A stretch of DNA of 64,000 bases from Salmonirosea sp038204185 (GTDB lineage Bacteria; Bacteroidota; Bacteroidia; Cytophagales; Spirosomataceae), in NCBI GenBank assembly GCA_038204185.1, contig JBBRDE010000002.1:1-64000 (forward strand). The letters are read 5' to 3'. Positions within the stretch are counted from its first letter, which is position 1; each line of letters opens with the position of its first letter. Shown piece after piece: positions 34,702 to 44,227 of this stretch. The position numbers and the translations under genes are program-made. The notes below the pieces were generated by a model. It was not told the DNA's origin. It did no database searches and saw only the letters and a list, made by a program, of their open reading frames with translations.

Positions 34702-35967
34702 TCAAAGCCGGGCGTCTACCGATTCTTTGGGTAAGGTAGCTTTCAAATCGAACACTACGGATTTAGCTTCGGTAAAATGGGCAAATTTGAGATCTTTAAA
34801 CTCGTCATGCGCCACGGCCAGTACCACGGCTTCGTAGGTGCCCGTTATCGCGCCCGCCAGCTCAATTCCATATTCCTCGGCCACTTCACCCGCCGAAGCC
34901 CAGGGATCGTACACATCTACCCGCATGCCGAAATCAGTAAGCTCATTGTACACATCGACCACACGGGTATTCCGGATATCGGGACAATTTTCCTTAAAGG
35001 TAATCCCCAGAATCAATACCCGGCTACCCTCGATCCGGTGGCCCTTTTTAATAAGTAACTTCACCAACTTGTTAGCCACGAAAATTCCCATGTGGTCGTT
35101 GACCCGCCTTCCCGACAGGATCACCTGCGGGTAGTAGCCCAGCGACTCGGCCTTGTAGGCCAGGTAGTAAGGATCGACGCCAATACAGTGACCACCTACC
35201 AAACCAGGTTTGTATTTAAGGAAATTCCATTTGGTACCGGCGGCCTCAAGTACCTCGGTAGTGTCGATGCCCATGCGGTCGAAGATGAGGGCCAGCTCGT
35301 TGACGAAGGAGATATTCACATCACGCTGGGCATTTTCAATGGCTTTCGAGGCTTCCGCCACCCGGATACTGGGGGCCAGATGGGTACCTGCTTCGATGAT
35401 GGAAGCATACAATTGATCTACAAACGTCGCGATCTCGGGCGTGGAGCCGGAGGTGACTTTCCTGATTTTAGTCAGCGTGTTCACCTTATCGCCGGGATTA
35501 ATCCGTTCGGGCGAATAACCGCAGTAAAAATCCACGTTGTAGGTCAGCCCGCTAATTTTTTCGAGAATGGGAACGCAGTCTTCCTCCGTGCAGCCGGGGT
35601 ATACCGTCGATTCGTAGATAACGACGTCGCCCGGCTTCAAAGCTGCTCCCACCGTGCGACTAGCGGCAAGCAGCGGCACCAAATCCGGTTTTTTGTAGGC
35701 ATCGATGGGGGTAGGCACAGTCACGACGAACACGTTACAGGCCTTTAAATCCTGTGCATCGCAGGAGTACCGCAGCGATTTGGCGGCTTTCAGGCGGCTG
35801 GCTTCCATCTCCTGCGTTCGATCCAGGTGTTCGCGCAGTTCCTGGATGCGGGATTCGTTTATATCAAAACCCAGCACGGGGTACTTTTGGCTAAACTCGA
35901 CCGCCAGCGGCAGGCCGACGTACCCAAGTCCGATGACGGCTATGTTCAGGGAATTATTTTCGGGCAT
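34702..35967 (-). CDS. UDP-N-acetyl-sugar 6-dehydrogenase (WecC/TviB/WbpA type)
   Basis: The enzyme oxidises C6 of a UDP-N-acetylhexosamine to the uronic acid with two NAD. The N-terminal Rossmann motif is IGLGYVGLPLA near residues 12-22. The catalytic cysteine is Cys261 in GGHCIGVDPYY, and conserved Glu and Lys residues (STVYPG, ENAQRDVNISF) are present. At 421 aa the length is normal. With the epimerase at 32086 it would make UDP-ManNAcA, or with UDP-GlcNAc as substrate UDP-GlcNAcA; the sequence does not decide. It is the promoter-proximal gene of the leftward polysaccharide group, divergent from the methyltransferase at 36154. Confidence 0.9.
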   Translation of the reverse strand: MPENNSLNIAVIGLGYVGLPLAVEFSQKYPVLGFDINESRIQELREHLDRTQEMEASRLKAAKSLRYSCDAQDLKACNVFVVTVPTPIDAYKKPDLVPLLAASRTVGAALKPGDVVIYESTVYPGCTEEDCVPILEKISGLTYNVDFYCGYSPERINPGDKVNTLTKIRKVTSGSTPEIATFVDQLYASIIEAGTHLAPSIRVAEASKAIENAQRDVNISFVNELALIFDRMGIDTTEVLEAAGTKWNFLKYKPGLVGGHCIGVDPYYLAYKAESLGYYPQVILSGRRVNDHMGIFVANKLVKLLIKKGHRIEGSRVLILGITFKENCPDIRNTRVVDVYNELTDFGMRVDVYDPWASAGEVAEEYGIELAGAITGTYEAVVLAVAHDEFKDLKFAHFTEAKSVVFDLKATLPKESVDARL

Positions 35968-36093
35968 TTGAAAAAGTATTGGAATTGGGGCACAAAGCTA
36001 TTCATTTTAGCCGTTTCCTGAAAATCATGACTCAACTGGCTTGGAGTCGCAGACATTTGCCCGACTCGCTGCCCGAAAGTGTAGCAGGGGCCG

Positions 36094-36101
36094 TATCTTT
36101 G
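36094..36101 (+). promoter_or_regulatory. -7 promoter element before the glycosyltransferase operon
   Basis: TATCTTTG matches TAnnTTTG and lies 53 bases before the start of the methyltransferase gene. No matching -33 element was found. Confidence 0.4.
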
Positions 36102-36153
36102 AGGCGTCACTCAGCGGCACAAGACGCTGACAGAATCCGAAATCCAGTACACC

Positions 36154-36903
36154 ATGAGTACCACCCAGCTTACTGATCGCCAATTCTGGTTCGACTATTG
36201 GGAAAGCAAATCCGACCTGGCCTTTGAGGTAGAAGCCCAGTACCCCTTCATCCAGGATTTGGATGCCCTTATTCAGAAAAATGATATTCGTACCCTGCTC
36301 GAAATTGGGGGGTTTCCGGGCTATTTCTCGGTATGGGCAGCCCGTTACCGCCAGTTAGAAGCCACTCTGTTCGACTTCGTGATTCATCCGGGTATTTTAC
36401 ATGAGCTTGAAGCCGCTAACCAACTACCCATCCATACAATCAAAACAATTGAGGCCGATCTTTTTCAATTCACCCCTACCCCTACCTACGATCTGGTGGT
36501 TTCCAACGGGCTCGTCGAGCATTTCCTCGATACAGCCGATATTATACGCAAACACGCAGCCTTCGTGAGGCCAGGCGGGCAGCTTCTGATCACTCTTCCC
36601 AACTTTCGGGGCCTGAACGGCTGGTTCCAGCGCACCTTCGATCCCGACAATTATGCCAAACATAATATAGGCTGTATGGATATTGGTTTTTTGAGCAAAA
36701 CGTGTGAAGCGTTGGGATTGAAAGAGGTCGATGTTCGGTATGACGGGCGGTTTATGCTCTGGCTTGAAAACATAGAAAAGCAGCCCTGGTGGGTAAGAGT
36801 CTTTCTCAAGGCCACCTGGCTACCCTTAAAAATATTCTTTAAGGTCATTCCGCTGGAAACCCGCTTTTTTTCTCCCTACCTCCTGCTGACAGCCCGGGTA
36901 TGA
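36154..36903 (+). CDS. SAM-dependent methyltransferase of the polysaccharide locus
   Basis: The 249-aa protein has a class I methyltransferase core: LLEIGGFPGYFS near residue 47 as motif I, LFQFTPTPTYDLVVSNGLVEH near 105-125 and a RPGGQLLITLPN strand near 143-153. This form is common for sugar methyltransferases in polysaccharide clusters. The last four bases overlap the start of the next gene (ATGA), so the two are translationally coupled. A weakly hydrophobic C-terminal segment (about 215-245) may attach it to the membrane. Confidence 0.8.
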   Translation: MSTTQLTDRQFWFDYWESKSDLAFEVEAQYPFIQDLDALIQKNDIRTLLEIGGFPGYFSVWAARYRQLEATLFDFVIHPGILHELEAANQLPIHTIKTIEADLFQFTPTPTYDLVVSNGLVEHFLDTADIIRKHAAFVRPGGQLLITLPNFRGLNGWFQRTFDPDNYAKHNIGCMDIGFLSKTCEALGLKEVDVRYDGRFMLWLENIEKQPWWVRVFLKATWLPLKIFFKVIPLETRFFSPYLLLTARV

Positions 36904-38156
36904 AAGTGGTCTTTATCAACACCAACGATAATGGTGGCGGAGCGGCCATTGCCTGCCGCAGGATACAAAAAGCCCTGGCCACCTACGCTGGGGTAGAGGG
37001 AAAAATTCTGGTGCAGGATAAAAATACCCGCGACGATGCCGTGGTAAGTGTTGCCCCTCGTCGCTGGCAAAAATGGCTGGCCTGGGGCCGATTCGTGGCG
37101 GAACGCCTGTACTTTTATCCCTACGAACGCTCGTCCGATATTCGATTTCAGTTCAATCCGGGCATTGCCGGGATCGACATCAGTACGCACCCACTAGTGC
37201 GGGAAGCGGACGTGATTCATTTGCACTGGATTAATTTCGGGTACCTTTCCACCGATTCCCTAAAAAAAATATTCGCGCTCGGCAAGCCTGTTGTCTGGAC
37301 TTTCCACGATATGTGGGCCTTTACCGGAGGGTGCCACCACAGCGGCACCTGCGAAAACTACCGGGAAGCCTGCGGTGGTTGTAAATTTGTGAAGCATCCC
37401 GGCCCCAACGATATTTCTCATGGTCGTTGGCTGGCCAAAGAAGCTGCCTACGCTCCCTTTGTCCCTGTCGGCTGTAGCCAGTGGCTGGCCGGACGGGCCG
37501 CGCAGAGCAGTTTACTCCGGCATTCTCGCATCCTGTCCATTCCCAATCCAATCGACACAAGCGTCTTTAAACCCACTACCAAGGAGGAGGCTAGAAAACT
37601 CCTGGGATTGTCCCCGGACAAAGAATTCATTTTGTTCGCGGCCATGCGCGTCGACGCAGTCGGCAAGGGTTTCTCATACCTCGTCCAGGCCCTGCAATTG
37701 CTTACACAGCAGCACCTTGCCCGAATGCAAAACGTTGAGGTATTGATCTTTGGCCATTCCAGCGCGGACTTAACGGCCGCACTTCCCATCCTGACCCATA
37801 GACTTGGGCATCTGTCCGATCCCCAACAGATCGGCCTGGCGTACAGCGCGGCTTCGGTGTTCGTGATTCCTTCGCTGGAAGAGAACCTGCCTAACACCAT
37901 TATGGAAGCCCTGGCCTGCGGTACCCCCGCCGTGGGTTTCGATACAGGCGGCATTCCAGAGATGATCGACCATCGAATCAACGGGTACGTGGCTGAATAC
38001 CGCTCGGCGGATTCGCTGGCAAAAGGTATTCTATGGGTGCTTGAAGCCAATGCGCAGGGCAAGCTTTCCGCCCAGGCCCGCCAGAAAGTGCTGAATACCT
38101 ACGCTGAAGAAATCGTGGCTCAGCAGTACCAAGACCTGTACCAATCCCTGCTCTGA
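36900..38156 (+). CDS. Glycosyltransferase family 4 protein
   Basis: The 418-aa GT-B enzyme opens with MKVVFINTNDNGGGAA, typical of the group that also carries a Cys-rich loop (GGCHHSGTCENYREACGGC, near residues 140-158) of unknown use. The C-terminal half has IPSLEENLPNTIMEALACG near 325-343 with the nucleotide-sugar glutamates, and GFDTGGIPEMI after it. It overlaps the methyltransferase gene by 4 bases and is followed after 2 bases by a family 2 enzyme, so the three genes form one operon. The sugar donor is not known. Confidence 0.88.
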   Translation: MKVVFINTNDNGGGAAIACRRIQKALATYAGVEGKILVQDKNTRDDAVVSVAPRRWQKWLAWGRFVAERLYFYPYERSSDIRFQFNPGIAGIDISTHPLVREADVIHLHWINFGYLSTDSLKKIFALGKPVVWTFHDMWAFTGGCHHSGTCENYREACGGCKFVKHPGPNDISHGRWLAKEAAYAPFVPVGCSQWLAGRAAQSSLLRHSRILSIPNPIDTSVFKPTTKEEARKLLGLSPDKEFILFAAMRVDAVGKGFSYLVQALQLLTQQHLARMQNVEVLIFGHSSADLTAALPILTHRLGHLSDPQQIGLAYSAASVFVIPSLEENLPNTIMEALACGTPAVGFDTGGIPEMIDHRINGYVAEYRSADSLAKGILWVLEANAQGKLSAQARQKVLNTYAEEIVAQQYQDLYQSLL

Positions 38157-38158
38157 CC

Positions 38159-38947
38159 ATGCCCTTATTAACGATCATCACCATTACCTACAATGCTGAA
38201 AGGTACCTTGAACGAACTTTCCAGAGCATCGCTACGGCAGCCCGACTCGTACCCGGCGTAGCCGACAACATGGAGTATATTCTGGTGGATGGGGCTTCTA
38301 CGGATGGCACACTCCAAATCGCCGAACGATACAGCACTATCCTCAATCGGATCATGTCTGAACCCGACCGCGGACTGTACGACGCTATGAACAAGGGCCT
38401 GAGCCTGGCCACCGGGGAGTATGTGTGGTTTCTGAATGCGGGCGATGAAGTACACGACGGCCAGGTACTTGCCCGGCTTTTACACGCGTTTGCAAGCCAG
38501 GCCGATGTGTATTACAGTGACGCGCTTTTTGTCCGGGAAAATGGTGACGCCGTGGGCCTTCGTAGTGAAGTCACGCCTCATGTACTCCCTAAAAATATCC
38601 ATTGGCGTGATTTCGCGCTGGGTATGAAAATTTCTCACCAGGCATTCATTGTTCGGCTGGAAATAGCCCCAACGTACGATGCAGGTAATCTGAGCGCTGA
38701 CATCGACTGGGAAATTGTATGTCTGAAACGCTCCACGAAAACCGAGTATCTACCCTTCGTGCTGTGTCGGTACCTCGTGGGCGGACTTTCTTCGCAACAG
38801 CGTCGTCGTTCACTAGTGGATCGGTTTAAGGTACTCCGCAAGCATTTCGGCCTGCTACCTACCCTGGCAAACCACCTGCGCATCAGCTGGCGGGGAGCGC
38901 GATTTGCCGCCAGGAAACCAATTGTGACGGGGTCGCCCGTGCGATGA
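38159..38947 (+). CDS. Glycosyltransferase family 2 protein
   Basis: This inverting GT-A enzyme has the family 2 start LTIITITYNAERYL, the EYILVDGASTDGT strand near residues 39-51, SEPDRGLYDAMNKG and the metal site region FLNAGDEV near 97-104. It is 262 aa. The gene starts 2 bases after the previous stop. Its last five codons and stop are formed by a REP-like repeat and the head of an inverted repeat, so the native C-terminus was probably altered by the repeat. Confidence 0.88.
   Translation: MPLLTIITITYNAERYLERTFQSIATAARLVPGVADNMEYILVDGASTDGTLQIAERYSTILNRIMSEPDRGLYDAMNKGLSLATGEYVWFLNAGDEVHDGQVLARLLHAFASQADVYYSDALFVRENGDAVGLRSEVTPHVLPKNIHWRDFALGMKISHQAFIVRLEIAPTYDAGNLSADIDWEIVCLKRSTKTEYLPFVLCRYLVGGLSSQQRRRSLVDRFKVLRKHFGLLPTLANHLRISWRGARFAARKPIVTGSPVR
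38927..38943. repeat. REP-like 17-bp element, copy 2, inside a gene end
   Basis: Identical to the element at 33205, with the same 5-bp stem and GTCG loop. It encodes the last residues of the family 2 glycosyltransferase. ATGAGTGAATA follows at once, as near copy 1. Confidence 0.7.
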
Positions 38948-38978
38948 GTGAATAGAAGGTTTTATTTTATTCACTCAT
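38944..38978. terminator. 11-bp inverted repeat between convergent genes
   Basis: ATGAGTGAATA (38944-38954) pairs perfectly with TATTCACTCAT (38968-38978) around a 13-base loop. The glycosyltransferase stop codon is within the left arm. There is no long T tract, so termination is possible but not certain. Confidence 0.45.
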
Positions 38979-39011
38979 TCTATAAATCACTCATTCCGAC
39001 ATTAGATACCC

Positions 39012-39539
39012 CTACCGATTCATCAGGCAACCCACCGCTTCCGTCTGTTTTTTCAGGATAGGGTACCTGCCCCGGATCGCCTCCAAAGCGTCTTTTAAGT
39101 AGTGCTCCGTGGGCTCGGGACGGTTTTTGCCCAGGGCGTAGTACCAATTGTCGATAGCGCCCCGGTACAGTACCTCACCTCCTGCTGCCGTTACCACTAC
39201 CTCGGGCGTCACGGTGGCATTCCATCGTTTGGCCAAGGCATAGTTCCGGTCTATCTCGCCGGAAAAAGGTAGCTGATAGGTCTGGTGGAAGCGTTTGATC
39301 TCACTTTTTTTTATGACGGGCGAGGCATATACTCCCCTAAAAACCACCTGATCGGAAGCATATTCCGTATGTAGCATTCGTAAGGTACGGGTATAAGATT
39401 GGCTGATAGGGCACTCGGGATCGAGGAAAACCCAAATGGTATACTGATTTTCGGGTTCTCCTATATTATGCGCTGGATTAGATTCTTCAGTAGGCCCGCT
39501 GGAGAACAAAATTAAGAGTAAGGTGAGGAAGCTATACAA
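39012..39539 (-). CDS. Thioredoxin-fold redoxin-like exported protein
   Basis: The 175-aa protein begins with a hydrophobic segment (about residues 2-14) followed by a redoxin-like fold. The strand WVFLDPECPISQSYTR carries Cys43, the place of the peroxidatic or first redox cysteine, but the second active-site cysteine of thioredoxins is replaced by serine (Cys-Pro-Ile-Ser). A late VTPEVVV with the cis-proline supports the thioredoxin fold. A second Cys is near the C-terminus (171). The only start in frame is a TTG at 39539. Its partner and role are unknown; it may be a peroxiredoxin-type reductant of the envelope. Confidence 0.65.
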   Translation of the reverse strand: MYSFLTLLLILFSSGPTEESNPAHNIGEPENQYTIWVFLDPECPISQSYTRTLRMLHTEYASDQVVFRGVYASPVIKKSEIKRFHQTYQLPFSGEIDRNYALAKRWNATVTPEVVVTAAGGEVLYRGAIDNWYYALGKNRPEPTEHYLKDALEAIRGRYPILKKQTEAVGCLMNR

Positions 39540-39940
39540 AATTGATATATATATAGTTTGAAAAAACGTAACACTCGCAGTATAATATTGGGCTTAACTA
39601 CAACCCACTAAAATTTTCGTTGGCAGTAGCTTGTTTAACCTTTCATAACACCATTGAGTATATCCCCACTTAAGGACGAGATTGAATTTATTTAGTTTTT
39701 AATTGAAATGTACAAATGTATCTGGACAGTGCCTTTTGAATTCAACGTTTTTTTTGGAAAATTGATTTTTTTTAGCCGGCTGGTGTAATAAAGCCTCCGA
39801 CTTGCTGGTTTGGCCACGGGTTGGCAAGCAACGCGGCGAACTATCAAACCCTATACGAAAGCACTGTATTACCTGGTTCTTTTATAGTTTAATTTTCAAT
39901 CATTTACAAGATTTCAGTACCCAAAATTTAGCCCTCATTT
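39540..39940. other. AT-rich intergenic region, no gene seen
   Basis: The region has several T runs and a TA repeat (39545-39554) close to the redoxin start. I see no coding pattern. The old promoter of the SusC remnant may lie here. Confidence 0.4.
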
Positions 39941-40879
39941 ATGAAAAAAGCAACTCTACTACTTCTATTCTGTTCCATGCTTTCCTGGTCGACAGCGCTG
40001 GCGCAGGAAACCACCGTCACGGGCACAGTAACATCAGCCGAAGACAACTCGGTTCTGCCTGGCGTAAGTGTGCAGGTAAAAGATACCCAGCGCGGTACCT
40101 AAAGCGATGTTGCGGGTAGGTACACCATCAGTACATCACCCAATTCGGTGCTGGTATTCAGCTTTGTGGGACTGGTTCTGTAGGAAATCGCAGTCAGATC
40201 GACGTTCAACTGGCAGCTGACAACCGCTTACTAAGCGAAGTAGTCGTAACGGGCTACGGAACTCAATCCAAGCGTAACCTCACGGGCAATATCGCTAGGG
40301 TGAGCGGTGCCGAAATCACCAATACGCCCGTAACAACCTTCGAGCAGGCCCTCCAGGGCCACGCGGCCGGGGTGCAGGTAACATCGCTCAACGGCAAGTT
40401 GGGTCAGGGAGCAGATGCCCATCCGGTGGTCGTCGTCGGTGACAGCCAGCAATGAACCGCTGTACGGTGCTGGACGGCATTCCGCTTACCAGCCGCAACC
40501 AGGGTACCAGCTCGGCGCCGCAAAATGGCTGAACCAATACGGTAACATCAAGATTGTGCGCCTGGCCGAGATGTACCTGACCCGCGTGGAGACCAATTTT
40601 CGCAACAAATCCAGCATTGGCTCGGCGCCCGCTGCCGACCTGAACTTGATTCGGGCGCGAGCTGGCCTGCCGGCTATTCCCGCGGCCTCGCTGACGCTCC
40701 CCGCTATTCTGAAAGAGCGTCACCTGGAACTATCCTTCGAGGGTCAATTGATTCACGACATCAAACGTACCAAGGCGAATGTCGGGGCGCTGCCCTTCGA
40801 TTCACCGAAACTGGTATTTCCGGTTCCACGTCGGGAAATCGACGCCAACGGCAATCTGGTTCATAATGCAGGCTACTGA
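39941..40879 (+). pseudogene. SusC/SusD remnant: decayed SusC N-terminus joined to a SusD C-terminus
   Basis: From the ATG at 39941 a SusC-type signal peptide and carboxypeptidase-like domain can be read (ETTVTGTVTSAEDNS). In-frame stops interrupt it at 40100 (TAA) and 40181 (TAG). It then continues in another frame with VVVTGYGTQ and the plug start (FEQALQGHAAGVQV) to a TGA at 40453, and SusC similarity can be followed in a third frame (VLDGIPLTSRNQGTS) to about 40520. At that point the text switches to the C-terminal 115 residues of a SusD protein (IKIVRLAEMYLTR to the final NAGY), which stays open to 40879. An internal deletion of several kilobases best explains this. Confidence 0.85.
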
Positions 40880-40919
40880 CCGTCGGGGTCCTTGTTCGTA
40901 AAGCCTGCGGGCTCATTAT

Positions 40920-40950
40920 AGCACCACGTCGTCCACGTGGTGCTTTTTTT
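40920..40950 (+). terminator. Strong Rho-independent terminator after the SusD remnant
   Basis: A perfect 10-bp stem AGCACCACGT (40920-40929) with ACGTGGTGCT (40935-40944) has a 5-base loop and is followed by at least six more Ts. It lies 40 bases past the remnant stop, so it is the old operon terminator. Confidence 0.9.
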
Positions 40951-41057
40951 GGATCAAACATTGTTGGTCATACATGGTTTATATAGTCGATTATTTCAAT
41001 AAATTCCATTTTTAACCGTTAAAGTAGCCTCCCCCCTGTTAACTCTTAAAAATTCTT

Positions 41058-41087
41058 TTGTCCGCAACATAAAAGGGTCTATTTTGC
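41058..41087 (+). promoter_or_regulatory. Promoter of the SusC-SusD operon
   Basis: TTG at 41058-41060 is followed after 19 bases by TATTTTGC (41080-41087), one T short of the full TAnnTTTG. The spacing is exactly that of Bacteroidota promoters. It would give a leader of about 70 bases before the SusC start. Confidence 0.5.
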
Positions 41088-41161
41088 GTATCTATGTATG
41101 CACCTTGGAATAGTTCCTTAAATCCACGTACCTATCGCCTACTATTTCTACATTTCTTCAA

Positions 41162-44100
41162 ATGAATAATTTCGGTCGTTTTTTGATACTGTGTCTGCTT
41201 TTTGCGGGAACCGTCGACAGCGCAATGGCGCAGCGGATCATCACGGGTAAGGTCACATCAGTCGGTGAAAGCACGGCGCTGCCGGGGGTCAACGTGGTGG
41301 TTAGGGGTAGTACAGTAGGAACCAGCACCGACGCCGACGGCCAGTACAGCCTTTCAGTACCCACAGGCCCGGTTACGCTTACCTTCTCATTTATCGGCTT
41401 AGAACCTCAGGAAATTGCCGTGGGCGCGGGGCGTTCGGTTGTAAACGTGGAAATGGCCGAAAGCGCCACCGAGTTGAACCAAGTGGTGGTGACGGGCTAC
41501 AACCAAACTCAGCGCAAGGACATCATTGGCTCCATCACATCAGTCAGGAGTGACCGTTACAAGGACATTCCCGTGGTTGGTGTGGATCAGGCTTTGCAGG
41601 GTCAGGCGGCCGGGGTGCAGGTGTCCCAGTCGTCGGGTACCCCCGGTGGCGGTATCTCCATTCGTATCCGGGGCAACACGTCCATCTCGGCTTCCAACCG
41701 CCCACTGTTCATTGTGGACGGTGTCCCTGTCCTGGATGGTCCGGTGTCGGGGCGTGGTTTCGGAGGACAGCAGGACAATACACTGGCTATTGTCAATCCG
41801 AATGACATCGAATCCATCGACGTACTTAAAGACGCCTCGGCGAAGGCTATTTACGGGTCGCGGGGAGCCAATGGGGTGGTCATCATCACCACCAAACGGG
41901 GCCGTAACAACAAAACCACCATTACCGCCGACGTGCAGCGGGGAATCACGGACATCATCAAACGCCCCAGCCTGCTCAATGCCACGCAACTGTTGGAATT
42001 ACAACGTGAAGCCGTTACCAACGCCGGACAAAACCCCGACAAGCAGGGGCTTATTCCGGGCGTAACCGATGGCGTAAACACCGACTGGATCGACGCCATT
42101 CTGCGTCAGGGTGTCCTACAGCAATACCAGGTGTCAGCGGCGGGAGGTACCGACCGTACCCGCTTTTATATGAGTGGCAGTGTGCGCGACGAGGAAGGCG
42201 TACAGCTCAAAAACCGTTTCACGCGGTACGGCGGAGCGTTGAATATCGACCACAAGGCCAGTTCTAAGCTAAACCTGGGGGCTAACATCAATATGTCGCT
42301 CAGTAAGAATATGCGGGTAAAGGGTGACAACTTCCTCGATGGTGTGTACTCGGGGGCCCTTAAAAGTCTGCCCTTTTATGCGCCATTTAATGAACAGGGC
42401 AAGTTGTATGGCCCCAATAGTGTGGGCTATGCGGGTTTCCCTAACTTCAACCCCGTCGCCCAGGCGGTGTTGCCCCGCTTCAATACCTACGGTTTGAAAA
42501 TAATCACGGGTGTTAACGCCGACTACGAAATCATGAAGAACCTGCGCTTCCGCACCAAGTTCAGCATGGATTACAATAACGCGGAAGAAGACCAGTACGA
42601 ACCTTCAGGTACGGCTATCGGCGGTTTTTTACAGGGTGTAGGCGGTAAGGGATACGGGGTGTACATCACCAGTACCCAATACACACTTATCAATTCCAAT
42701 GTCCTTACCTACTACCTTTCTCTGAACGACAGGCACCATTTCAATGCACTGGTCGGCAACGAAATCATTCACTCGCAGGGGCGCTCGTCGGATGTATCGG
42801 GCCGCTTGTTTCCAAGTGATGACTTCACCTATATAAACTCCGCAGGCACCGTAGACGCGGGCGGATCATTCTATGGTCAAAACGGTCTGCTTTCATTTTT
42901 TGGTGAGGTTAAGTATGACTTAGATGACAAATACCTGTTGGGTATTACCTCGCGGTACGATGGCTCCTCGCGCTTTGGACAAAATCGCCGCTTCGGGATT
43001 TTTCCGTCAGTCTCGGCGGGGTGGCGGGTGTCACGGGAGAAATTCATGGAGGCGGTTCCCTTTATCAGCGATCTTAAACTACGGGGAAGCTTTGGATTTA
43101 CTGGGAATGAACGTATCGGCAACTTCCGATACCTGGGTACGTGGTCGAGTGCCACGTATAACGGTGCAACGGGGGTTGGACCTGCTAACCTGAGTAACCC
43201 TAACCTCCAATGGGAGCGCACCCGGGAAGCTAATATCGGCATCGACGCTTCATTTTGGGATGGGCGCTTCACCGTAACCGCCGACGCGTACAGCAACCTA
43301 ACCGATAACCTGCTCTTTGCCGAGCCCATTCCGCTCACCACAGGTTTTGGCAGCATTCAGGGTAACATTGGCAAAATCTCCAACAAAGGTCTGGAATTGA
43401 CTCTTTCGTCGGTCAACGTGGATGGTGCCATACGATGGACTTCTGATCTGAATCTGACTCATAACCTTAACAATGTGCAGTCCCTGGCCAACCAGGACAC
43501 CCTGTTCCGGGGCTACTCCGGAAACGGCGTGGGCGGCACCAACGCCGTTCTGCAAGGCTCGCCCCTGGGTACCTTCTGGGGGTTGAAATTCATGGGGGTC
43601 GATCCCGCTACGGGTGATGCCATCTACGATGATGTTAATGGTGACGGACGCATTTCGCCCGATGACGGGCAGGTGATTGGTAATGCCCAACCCAAGCTAT
43701 TCGGCGGCTTTACCAACAAAGTTTCCTACAAAGGCTTCGATCTGAGCGTTTTCTTTCAGTTCATGTACGGAAATAAAATTCTTAACTTCACCAACACTTC
43801 ATTGGTCAACACAGGGTCTGATATTCAGAATAATCAAAGCACAGTGGCCTTGCGTCGCTGGAAAAAAGAAGGTGATATTACGGATGTGCCCCGGTACGTA
43901 TTAGGCAACACCTACAATAATTTTCATAGCAGCCGATTTCTGGAAGATGGGTCGTACCTGCGCTTGAAAAACCTTTCATTCGGGTATAATCTGCCGGCCT
44001 CCTGGGCGGGTAAGGTGAAGCTTGGTGGAGTGCGGGTGTTTGCATCCGCCACCAACTTGTGGACACTTACGGCTTATTCCGGCCCCGATCCTGAAGTAAG

Positions 44101-44194
44101 TACGCTCGACGGCTCCACCACTGCCCAAGGGATCGACTTCTTTACGCTACCCCAGGTGAAAACCATGCTCGTGGGCCTCACCGTCAAATTTTAA
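41162..44194 (+). CDS. SusC/RagA-type TonB-linked outer-membrane transporter
   Basis: The 1010-aa protein has a signal peptide (about 1-23), a carboxypeptidase-like domain (ITGKVTSVGES, 26-105), a TonB plug with SISASNRPLFIVDGVPV and AIYGSRGANGVVII near 170-240, and a large C-terminal barrel ending in Lys-Phe. These are the features of SusC porins, which import oligosaccharides or peptides with TonB energy. The SusD partner follows after 33 bases. No glycoside hydrolase is in the operon; two lipoproteins and a protease are, which leaves a glycan, glycopeptide or peptide substrate possible. Confidence 0.95.
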   Translation: MNNFGRFLILCLLFAGTVDSAMAQRIITGKVTSVGESTALPGVNVVVRGSTVGTSTDADGQYSLSVPTGPVTLTFSFIGLEPQEIAVGAGRSVVNVEMAESATELNQVVVTGYNQTQRKDIIGSITSVRSDRYKDIPVVGVDQALQGQAAGVQVSQSSGTPGGGISIRIRGNTSISASNRPLFIVDGVPVLDGPVSGRGFGGQQDNTLAIVNPNDIESIDVLKDASAKAIYGSRGANGVVIITTKRGRNNKTTITADVQRGITDIIKRPSLLNATQLLELQREAVTNAGQNPDKQGLIPGVTDGVNTDWIDAILRQGVLQQYQVSAAGGTDRTRFYMSGSVRDEEGVQLKNRFTRYGGALNIDHKASSKLNLGANINMSLSKNMRVKGDNFLDGVYSGALKSLPFYAPFNEQGKLYGPNSVGYAGFPNFNPVAQAVLPRFNTYGLKIITGVNADYEIMKNLRFRTKFSMDYNNAEEDQYEPSGTAIGGFLQGVGGKGYGVYITSTQYTLINSNVLTYYLSLNDRHHFNALVGNEIIHSQGRSSDVSGRLFPSDDFTYINSAGTVDAGGSFYGQNGLLSFFGEVKYDLDDKYLLGITSRYDGSSRFGQNRRFGIFPSVSAGWRVSREKFMEAVPFISDLKLRGSFGFTGNERIGNFRYLGTWSSATYNGATGVGPANLSNPNLQWERTREANIGIDASFWDGRFTVTADAYSNLTDNLLFAEPIPLTTGFGSIQGNIGKISNKGLELTLSSVNVDGAIRWTSDLNLTHNLNNVQSLANQDTLFRGYSGNGVGGTNAVLQGSPLGTFWGLKFMGVDPATGDAIYDDVNGDGRISPDDGQVIGNAQPKLFGGFTNKVSYKGFDLSVFFQFMYGNKILNFTNTSLVNTGSDIQNNQSTVALRRWKKEGDITDVPRYVLGNTYNNFHSSRFLEDGSYLRLKNLSFGYNLPASWAGKVKLGGVRVFASATNLWTLTAYSGPDPEVSTLDGSTTAQGIDFFTLPQVKTMLVGLTVKF

Positions 44195-44227
44195 TCTACC
44201 TGAAGTACTGACTGGAACGCAAATCCT

